Source: Asterias amurensis
Lineage: Eukaryota; Echinodermata; Asteroidea; Forcipulatida; Asteriidae
Direction: 5' to 3'
Assembly: GCF_032118995.1 (NCBI RefSeq)
Contig: NC_092669.1
Span: 1,488,001-1,552,000, forward strand
DNA length: 64,000 bases
How positions within the stretch are numbered: position 1 is the stretch's first letter; every line of letters starts with the position of its first letter. The position numbers and the translations under genes were made by a program. This document shows, piece after piece, positions 32,166-42,200 of this stretch. The notes beneath the pieces are model-generated. The model was given only the letters and a program-made list of their open reading frames with translations, did not search any database and was not told the origin of the DNA.

Positions 32166-33087
32166 AATTGTGGGTGGGAGAAGGGAAGTGCGTGATTGGA
32201 CGTCAAAATGAATAATTCATTTGCCTCACATCCTGTGTTGTCTGATAGGTCTGACGAAAGATATACATATTCATGGCCTGCATACTAGCATATCCGAGAG
32301 CCCCCCCAATTGTTTCCACTTGTGGAAATTTTTCAATACAACACATTAAACCCGGAAGTTACAGACCCGACAAGGCTGCCGGCCTGACGGCCTCCGCATG
32401 CGGTTAGTGGTACGAGTGCGGATGACTTGTGTGCACAGTATTCGTACGATGTGACAGTGTGTATACGGGTGGGTCATGCGGTGTGATCGCACGCACCACG
32501 CACAGGGTATACGGGTGGGTTTACAGCGGCGTCTTTTCGGAGCGAATAATGCGACTGCCTTGAGCAAGGCTAGGTTGGGTTAGGGTAAAAAACATTCCAC
32601 CTCCCCTTTTCACCTTGGATGAACCCAACAACGGAATTTTTACAAATGTAAATTCTAGCAACCACATGTGTGGATGTCACACGTACATACACTTTATTAC
32701 ACGACGCACGGTGGAAACATGCAGACGACCGAAAGCAAGCTCTCCATATCTGCGTTTTGTTGATCGTCCGAGATGATGGACTCACTATTATTACTAAAAT
32801 TTGATTTTCATACACATGAAGTGCATGCCACAGATCATGGGCACATTTTTGTTACAAAAAAACACACAAAAATGAACAACATCGACTCGAGTATCTGAAT
32901 TGAATTGAGTTTTATTAACTCTTTGTAATTGTATTCGACAGTTCTCAACATTTTTGTGTTTTATCGTCGACACAACATGGATATTCTCATGCAACTCCAA
33001 TAGTACTGTTCTTTCTCTGTTTGCAGGAATTCAGCCAGATTACGGTTGCATAAATCTAGCTCTGTATATAGGCCTATCCTCAAAGAC

Positions 33088-33259
33088 ATGGAAGTAGTTT
33101 TATTTTGTCTTATCACCCTACCGCTGCCAATGGTAGTGGTGTGGTGTGCTTCAATTTCAACTGTGGATGTGACAAATGACAAAGTGGAACTCTGGCAGAG
33201 TGGCAATGACGAACGACAGGAGCAGAGGTCGGTTGGTCGTCGGCGAACGAAACGAAACG
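33088..33259 (+). CDS. Ig receptor exon 1: signal peptide and basic cleavage-like site
   Basis: The start at 33088 opens MEVVLFCLITLPLPMVVVW, a clear signal sequence. The exon closes with SVGRRRTKRN, which resembles a proprotein-convertase site, and ends in phase 1 at a GTGAGT donor. Confidence 0.75.
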
Positions 33260-36200
33260 GTGAGTCTTTTATTTCTCCCTGTTTAATTATTCTATTTTAT
33301 ATCTATGTTTGTACACGGCTAGCTAATGGGTGCGTGACGCAAAAATTTCTACCTCCATGATCTGACTTTGTGTTTACGGAGCTATTGGTCTGCGTTCAGA
33401 CCACCACGTATTTAACAGAACTTTGTCACATCCTGCACTCTCTGTAACCGCAAAACCACAACAAACATTTACCGCCAATACGATCGCACGCGCGTTTCCA
33501 CGCATTTTTCATGTTATAGTCCACATAGGGCCTACTGATAATGAATAAAAGTTTTCCGTTTTACGGCAGCATTTTATGCAGCCTTAAACGATTTATATAT
33601 AAGGCCTATAAGAATATACTTATCTCTGATTTCATATGGGGGGCAAGAGGGGGGGGGGGGCAAGGGTTCTGTGAGGGGGGGGGGGTTGCCGGCCCCCCTG
33701 CCCCCCCTCTGGTTACGCCACTGATTGAAGCCAGTGCGGTTCTTCCACAGAATAGTAACTTTCTTTTTCCACTGGACTACGCACGGCTCTACGTCCGACG
33801 AAAATAAACTAGTTTGGCAAACAATGCTTTATAACTTCCTTGTGTTCCATTTTTTGTCCCCGACACTTCATTATAGTCTTAGCTCTCGGTGTTCATTTTA
33901 CAGTTGATAACACACCTTCATACAAAGACGCCCTCTTTACCAGCCCCAACACGGCATACTTCCAGAAGAACCAAACGCAATACCTGCGATGTCCAACTTG
34001 GCGACTTGGGGAAAGACTAAGCTCAGTCTTCTGGTTCAAGGGTACAATTCCCCTTGTAGCCAACTTCTTAGCACCGAATGAACCGGGGAAAAACTTCACA
34101 GCTGAACGGTACCGGTTGATGGAGGATCAATCGGGACTCATAATTTACAACGTTACTGATGACGATGGGGGACTTTACGATTGCCGTGTTGTACCTACAG
34201 CTACGAAGAGAGAAAGGCAGGGTCTGGTTACTGTCAAGATTCTTTGTAAGAACAAGTCTTCATTTAACTGTTTCCAAAGTTTCTTTTACTCATAGATAAA
34301 CACATTGTATTGCCGAGTTGTACCTACAACTACGAAGAGAGAAAGGCAGGAAATCGTTAGTGTTAAGAGCCTCGGTAGAAAGATTGAAGTGTTTCAGAGA
34401 AACTTCAAAATAATTATCTGTATAAAATGCAGAAATCCCAAACATGCATTGATAAATTTCTTGTTTTTTGTTTTTTAATCCTCCATCTCTCCAGACTCTA
34501 CATTTCCAGCAGATGCCGATACCATGGACTCAACACACATGGCATTGTTGTCACAGAACGTCGACCGACAAAATGGCGGTCAAATCAAATGTCCCCATTC
34601 AACCATAGATGCCGAAGCAACCTACTGGTCCCTTGATAAAGGGGAAGGAGTCGATACTGATATAATCGGTGCCGAATACTCGAATAAAGATACCTTGGTA
34701 CTCGATAATTATAAACGAGACTACCAGATCTTGAATGGCGGAGACTTGCGGCTACTGTCATTACAGCGCCCTCACCGTCGATTTTGGTGTCATCGTTTTC
34801 TTAACGGCCTGGCAGTAGGACGCGTTGACGTCACTGGAGTAGGTAAGAATCTTCAGGTATTTTCGAAACTGTTATAATGCCACTACGGGATCCACCCTCT
34901 TTTATTGGAAGCCCATACTGAAAACGTACATTTTGAAGAATGCCGACTGGAACTTGGGCAGCAGCCGAATTCCTTTTCATTTACTTTCAACGCAAGCGAT
35001 TTTTGAAAGTGAATGCAAAAGTTCGTCTATGGTTAAAATAAATAATCATTTCTTTTTCTCTTCGTAGTCTCCACAAATCAAGACCAGCCGATTATAACCG
35101 GCTGTGAACCGCTGCCTGGAGATGGATGTCAAGTGAACTTTAACCCTGATAAAGATCTTCAACTCAAATGCAGCGTACTCAATGTCTACCCCAGGGTAAC
35201 CTTGTATTGGAATGACATCTCTAAGTGTGATATTAACTTCAATGAGGAGTCATTGGAGAGTTTTGATGATGATGCCAAGACGTTCAACCAGTACCAGCAG
35301 CTCACCGTCAAAGCAGGGAGCTTCTCTGATGATTGCCTGCCGAAGTTTGTTTGTAACGCGACCGGTGCAGCCATCCCAGTTCAACCTTTCGGTGCAGAGG
35401 TCGCTTTACAAGTTGTATCAGGTACAATATATAAGCAAGCATGCAGTCACGCCTACTACTAGTGTGACAGATTAAGCGATACTATAGAGCAAATATTATT
35501 TTCACTTGAAAATTCCTAACAAAGTAAATCTCATTTTTTTTTCATCGGAATTTTATAGGTATTCACCGCCATGATTATTTATCGTTATCTTACAGGTGCC
35601 TACTGGGTGATTGGACTCATCGTAGGTGTCATTGTTCTGGTTTTGATTTGTTTAATAGTCTTCTTGGTAAAAAGGAGATCTAACCATTCAAAAACAAGTG
35701 CCACTCATGTGGACTCCAACGCCAATGCATCAACAGCTAATGTGATCGAGTTAGCTGATACCGATGGCCAGCACTCGCCGCAAGGTACCGTACAAGTTCA
35801 TTTTGTCATCACATCTTCAGTCCCAGGTTGAAGTGTTACGACCAAAGCGAGGCTTGATGGTCAAATTAGAAAAATGGGAACCAAATTAGTCTGGTTACCG
35901 TTTTTTAACGACATTTGTATTGATCACATTAAGTGAACATGGTGAAAATGGTCTAGGCCTACCGCACATGAAGTCTCATGGGGAGCGTCAAGGTACACGA
36001 CTTTGTTTCCTTCACGTGTTTATAAACGAAGCATCTTGGGGATCCAAGACTTGCATCTTTCAAATCCTACTCAATGATTAAAAGAAAATTACAGAACTGT
36101 TATTATTTTTTTGTTCAATCCGTGTGGTTATTATAATCTGTATCTTGGTTCATTTTAATTGTGTAACTATCACAAATAAGTGTCAGTAGACTTTCAAAAG

Positions 36201-39200
36201 ATACAGGACAAATTTATGTCGGCCTACTAATTGACAGTTCTTAATTGTCTTAGTGTTTATCAACAATAATTATTGTGTATATTTTGTTTTACGCATTCAT
36301 GGAAAATCTTTTTGTTATCTCAATTTATCTTCGTTTATTGGCCCTTACTTGATAGAGCTGCATAAGCACAAAAAAAATAATTATAGGCCTAAACCGAATA
36401 GGACTCCAACTATTATATTTTTGATTTAAAGGCAGTGGACACTATTGTTAATTTCTCAAAATAATTATAAGCATAAAACCTTACTTGGTAACGGGTAATG
36501 GGGAGAGGTTGATAATATAAAACATTGTGAGAAACGGCTCCCTCTGAAGTGACTCATTTTCGAGAAAGAAGTAATTTTCCACGCATTTGATTTCGAGACA
36601 TCAGTTTAGATTTTGAGTGCTCCATGTTTCATTTTAAAAGTTAAATCCATTTGCCGAAATGCAATTTTTTTTTGTAGCTGTGTTCTGGTTTAGTGGTTAT
36701 TTAGATGTAATATTGATTTTCCAAGGATTTTCCAATTTCTAGGAGCAGATGAAAGCCAAACCTTACTGCCGCAAACATCGCAATCTGGAGAAGATCAACC
36801 AGAGGGGTCGGGTAAGTAGAGGAATTACTTTTTTGATCTTACTACATAAGGGAGAGCTAAAGTTGTCCATGTTTCATTTTAAAAGTTAAATTCATTTGCC
36901 CAAAGTACATTTGTTTGGTAGCTGTGTTCTGGTTTATGTGGTTATTTAGAGGAACGATTGATTTTCCAATTTCTAGGAGCAGATGAAAGCCAAACCTTAC
37001 TGCCACAAACATCGCAATCTGGAGAAGATCAACCAGAGGGGTCGGGTAAGTAGAGGAATTACTTTTTTGATCTTACTACATAAGGGAGAGCTAAAGTTGT
37101 CCATGTTTCATTTTAAAAGTTAAATTCATTTGCCCCAAAGTACATTTGTTTGGTAGCTGTGTTCTGGTTTATGTGGTTATTTAGAGGAACGATTGATTTT
37201 CCAATTTCCAGGAGCAGATGAAAGCCAAACCTTACTGCCACAAACATCGCAATCTGGAGAAGATCAACCAGAGGGGTCGGGTAAGTAGAGGAATTACTTT
37301 TTTGATCTTACTACATAAGGGAGAGCTAAAGTTGTCCATGTTTCATTTTAAAAGTTAAATCCATTTGCCCAAAAGTACATTTTGTTTGGTAGCTGTGTTC
37401 TGGTTTATGTGGCTATTTAGAGGTATAATATTGATTTTCCAAGGATTTTCCAATTTCCAGGAGCAGATGAAAGCCAAACATTACCGCCGCAAACATCGCA
37501 ATCTGAAGAACATCAACCAGAGGGGTCGGGTAAGTAGAGGGATTACTTTTTTTATATTTTTATCTTGCTACATAAGGGAGAGCTAAAGTTGTCCATGTTT
37601 CATTTTAAAAGTTAAATTCATTTGCCCAATAGAACATTTTTTTTGGTAGTTGTGCTCTGGATTATGTGCTATTTTAGAGGTACATTGTATATTGATTTTC
37701 CAAGGATTTTCCAATATCTAGGTCCAAAGTCGGGTTCTGATACGATGGTTGTCAACAACTTCATCGTCAGCAATAATCATTATAATAGCCCTGCAAAAAA
37801 TGGTGAGTTAATATTGTCGTAGTACTTGTACGTTATTATAAAATCTGTATTCATAAATACCTCAGACAGTTTTGCTATTCCCATTGGTGGAGAGCGCGTC
37901 ACGTGGGGGTGTTTAAACCTCTGATAATGACCAGTGTTTATAACCAGTTGTGAGCGGATACTCGGCGCAAGACGTTTCTTGTTACGGGCGATGCAGGTGC
38001 TGTCGGTGGGTTGGCTGCGCTGTGTGTGAAAGGAAAACCAGAACGTGTTGCCCCAAGACTATACGCGCATGCGCACGAACGGAACCGGAAACTGTCGGAA
38101 ATAGGCGTCTCAGTCATAACAATGCAACGCATCACACGGACGTCGTACACGTACATACCATGGAGGTAGACACATACAGAGCTCAATTACGTCGGAAACG
38201 GATAAGTTTCACAGAGTTTCTTACTTGATTGCGCCTTTTAACCAAAAAGGCATTAATTAGTTCTTAATCTGAATTGCCATGGCTCGGGCCTTAATCACAC
38301 AGCAATTCCACTCTGCCTTTTTTAAACGGCCATGAAAGAACTAGTTGTTACCCTTTTATTCCCTTATTTATTTGAATTTCATTTGTATGTCTATCATCAG
38401 CCGGTATGTTGTGAGACCCATCTATACAGTATATCAAACGAATGTAGATAGGGAGCCAGTATATTCCAAAACAGACTCACTCATGATTGTTTTAATCCAC
38501 ATTTTAATCTATACAATACCTGATGGGCCAGCTTCCATTACTTGAACTTCGGCAGAAAGTAGAACCTTATAATAGCATAAATGATGTACATCCTAAACAG
38601 TAGATTGTGGGTGAAACATAGAAATAGAACCCGGAGAACGCTGAGTGTCTCATTGTGCATGCGGTTTCGTTGTGAGACCATTTCCGTAACGCGTTAAATG
38701 GCAAAATATTTTGCCATACAATTTTGCCCATAGAGTTATATGATTTTGCCATACAATGACATCATCATTGACACTAGAAATGGTCTATGTGCGCTGACAT
38801 CTTGCCATACGCGCGTGTCACACGATGATAATTTTGCCATACGCGCGTATTGCGCGGTATTGATACGCTGCGTCCACAGACGACACAGAGGGTGGTCGAG
38901 CTCAGCGTTCTCCGGGAGATGGGGTGAACTGTCGGAGGGAGGATCATCCGGATATATCAATAAGGTTTATCGCGAATAGCAAAATATCAAGAGAGGGCGC
39001 TGTTGAACCCACACAAAGGTATAGGCGTTTCGTGCGCGAGTCGTAGAAACTGCATAGAAACCGCCCCATATGCCTTCCCACAACACATTGCGGTTCTGAA
39101 TCGCGATGAACCTTATTACTGAGGATGAAGCTGGCCCACCAGGTAAAATAAATTTATAAGTGGTTAGGCAGGTACTGGTCTAACCAACGCGGTGGTTTCA

Positions 39201-42200
39201 TTGGATAGTAATGTACGTGATCATGACGCCTATATAGGGTGCGTTCGATAAGCTTCCCTGGGTCTACCCCGCGGTGCTCACTCGTCGGGTGAGCCCCTGA
39301 CAAGTGCTAATCGAACTATCATTCTCGTCCTCTCGTGGTGATGCCATGCATCTCGGGTCACCCCCAAGTGACCCACAAGCAGGGCACTGGGGGCTGACCC
39401 GGTTGAGCCCCTGGAATTACGTCAAAGCTATTCAAACGCACCGAGGTTAAACCGGGGCTGACCCAGGGAAGCTAAACGAACTAATAATAGACTGATACTG
39501 ATAAAACACACACGACAAGCGAGTGGTTGTATTGGTATGCAAGGTCAAAGGTACATCTCGCAAGAAGCTGCCAGACTCTAAGCTTCGAGGTGTGACGTCA
39601 GATGTTCAGGCTAGTTTTTGTGATGCTTTATTGAATTTCTTAATCCACGAAATCTCAATTTTTTTCCATCCCCCCAAAAGGAGCACGAGATGACAACCAG
39701 CAGAGCAAGGCTCCTGAGCCATCACCAGCACACTACCCATCCCCACTTACCATCACAATTAATCAATGGTTTGATTACACACCCGGGACTAGCATCCCTA
39801 AATCATTTCTCTCGCCAAGCCGTCATGCAGATCAAGACAGCCATGCTCGCGCCCATGTCCGTCCCCAATCTGACTACTTGGAACCAACTCCTGGTGTTGG
39901 TCTAGAATCCAATGCAAGCAGATATCCAAATCGCATTCCAAGCGACGACAAATCCATGGTTTCCGAAAGCGAAAGTGGTAATGAGGTAGCGGATGACACG
40001 CCGCATAATGGCGTCACTGATGACGTAGGTTACGATCAGCCGCACAAAGCGCCCTCATTGGAGATAGATGAAGTACTTGCTGATGACATTCCACAGGGTT
40101 GGTATAAATTTAATTGACAATTACCAATAGTGTTCTGTGTCTTTCAGCACAACCGATTTGGCTATGACTTCATGTTTATACTTTTGTTGTTTCTCTTCAA
40201 CACAGACGAAAGCCGAACTACAAGGAACCGAACTTCACAATCTGAAGAACTTGGACTAGTCGAAGAAGGTAAGTGAACAAATTACTCGCTGCTTAAATAT
40301 AGGATTCGATCTGCCTCTTCATACCGCGCAATCTCTGTGGTCTAGTTTGTATGACACTGCTCTAGATTTACAAATGTCGTGGGTTTGAATCCAATCTGGG
40401 TCCGCCTGGCTGATTTTCTTTTACAGAACTTGGGTATACAGTACGTAGCCCTATATAGGACTCTTTCACTGTAGTAATAAGAAAGTGCCAGGCTGCCAGG
40501 GCTTTAAAAGTTAAATTCATTTGCTAAAAGAACATTAATTTTTGTAGTTGTGTTCTGGATTATGTGCTATTTTAGAGGTATATTGATTTTCCAAGGATTT
40601 TCCAATTTCTAGGTCCAAAGTCGGGTTCTGATAAGACGGTTGTCAACAACTACATCGTCAACATTCATCATTATTATAATATCCCTGCAAAAACTGGTGA
40701 GTTAATATCGTCGTAAGTTATTATTAAATCTGTATTTATAAATACCTCAGACAGTTTTGCTGTTCCCATTGGTGGAGAGCGCGTCACGTGGGGGTGTTTA
40801 AACCTTTGATAATGACCAGTGTTTATAACCAGTTGTGAGCGGATACTCGGCGCAAGACGTTTCTTGTTACGGGCGATGCAGGTGCTGTCGGTGGGTTGGC
40901 TGCGCTGTGTGTGAAAAGAAAACCAGAGCGGTTGCCCCAAGGCTATACGCGCATGCGCATGAACGGAACCAGAAACTGTCGGAAATAGGCGTCTCAGTCA
41001 TAACAATGCAACGCATCACACGGACGTCGTACACGTACATACCATGGAGGTAGACACATACAGAGCTCAAGCACGTCGGAAACGGATAAGTTTTACAGAG
41101 TTTCTTACTTGATTGCGCCTTTTAACCAAAAAGGCATTAATTAGTTCTTAATCTGAATTGCCATGGCTCGGGCCTTAATCACACAGCAATTCCACTCTGC
41201 CTTTTTTAAACGGCCGTGAAAGAACTAGTTGTTACCCTTTTATTCCCTTGTTTATTTGAATTTCATTTGTATGTCTATCATCAGCCGGTATGTTGTGAGA
41301 CCCATCTATACAGTATATCAAACGAATATAAACTGCTCACAAAAAGTAAGGAAACTTTTTTCAATCCAGTATATTTGTTATTATTTGATACTTTATTTGT
41401 ATATGGTATATATCAATGCAAAGCTGAACTGTTCCTCTTTAAAATTATACCACAATTGCAATGATCACATCTTGCTGGACTTTACCACGTTATTAAGAAT
41501 GAGACAAAGTCACAAATCAAATGTGCCAAAATTACTGTTATTTGTGCTAAAATGTTCAATAGGTGATGAAACTGATCAAGCTTTTCAGAACCATATGGTT
41601 TACACAAAGATTTGCAGCGGTGAGCTCCACCAGACACAATTAACCATTCCCTCTTCAAAAAACCCTTGTTTGATGGGTATTTGGAAGACGATGTCTACAG
41701 TTGATTGCAGTCCCATACATGCAGACTCTTTGACCAAATGCCATCTTTCAAGAGGACAACGCTCGCCCCCATTGACCCCGACTGGTGACTGAATAACTGA
41801 ACAATGTTGGGGTGCACCGCCGGGTGGGTTGGCTCGCTAACAGGCCAGACCTGAATCCCAAGGAACATCTGTGAGACCAGCTTGGTATCGCTGTCCTCGC
41901 CACGCCAGAACCACCAACACATCAACTGTGGCTGACCTAACCAGGTTTCTTAATGAAGAATGGAACACCATCCCTCATCATCAGTGCATCACAAGACTTG
42001 TGTGCAGCATGAGAAGAAGGTGCCAGGCTGTCATCAACGCCTTCGGATCATCCACTAGTTACTAAACTTCTTGTATCAATAAAGTGTATAAAGATCAGTA
42101 AGTTGTCTTGCTCTTTACTAAACTTCTTGTCTCAATAAAGTGGATTAAGATCAGTATAAGTTGTCTTGCCTGTTTGAAATACAGTGTCAATTTGATTGTT

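Larger units (their letters stand above)
27030..33087. other. Intergenic, repeat-filled
   Basis: Between the RTK stop and the Ig receptor start I see only repeats: the AGACCT-ended element, MITE copies, the AGATT microsatellite, the 113-bp dimer, the large foldback element and the G-rich tract. A pyrimidine-rich acceptor at 33025 points to an unplaced noncoding first exon for the Ig receptor. Confidence 0.6.
36621..37802 (+). repeat. Tandem array of about 235-bp exon-intron units
   Basis: CCATGTTTCATTTTAAAAG recurs near 36623, 36869, 37102, 37337 and 37594. Each time it begins a unit of intron, exon and intron. Unit 5 keeps the intron frame but holds a different exon (37722-37802). A sixth, partial unit begins near 40498. 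Confidence 0.8.
37597..40117 (+). repeat. Segmental duplication, copy A
   Basis: The sequence from the tail-repeat intron through the YNSP exon, the CpG-rich segment near 38 kb and the tail exon matches 40498-43735 at high identity. It carries a foldback insert (38630-38916) that copy B lacks. Confidence 0.85.

Noticed and set aside
37950..38228. Cysteine-rich 92-codon open frame (MSGYSAQDVSCYGRCRCC)
   Set aside because: The homologous region in copy B (40835-41053) has a one-base length difference that changes the frame and C-terminus, so the frame is not conserved. Also no splice context.
41229..41792. 187-codon open frame as a host gene
   Set aside because: It crosses the left end of the Tc1-like element, joins host and transposon sequence and matches no domain; chance read-through.
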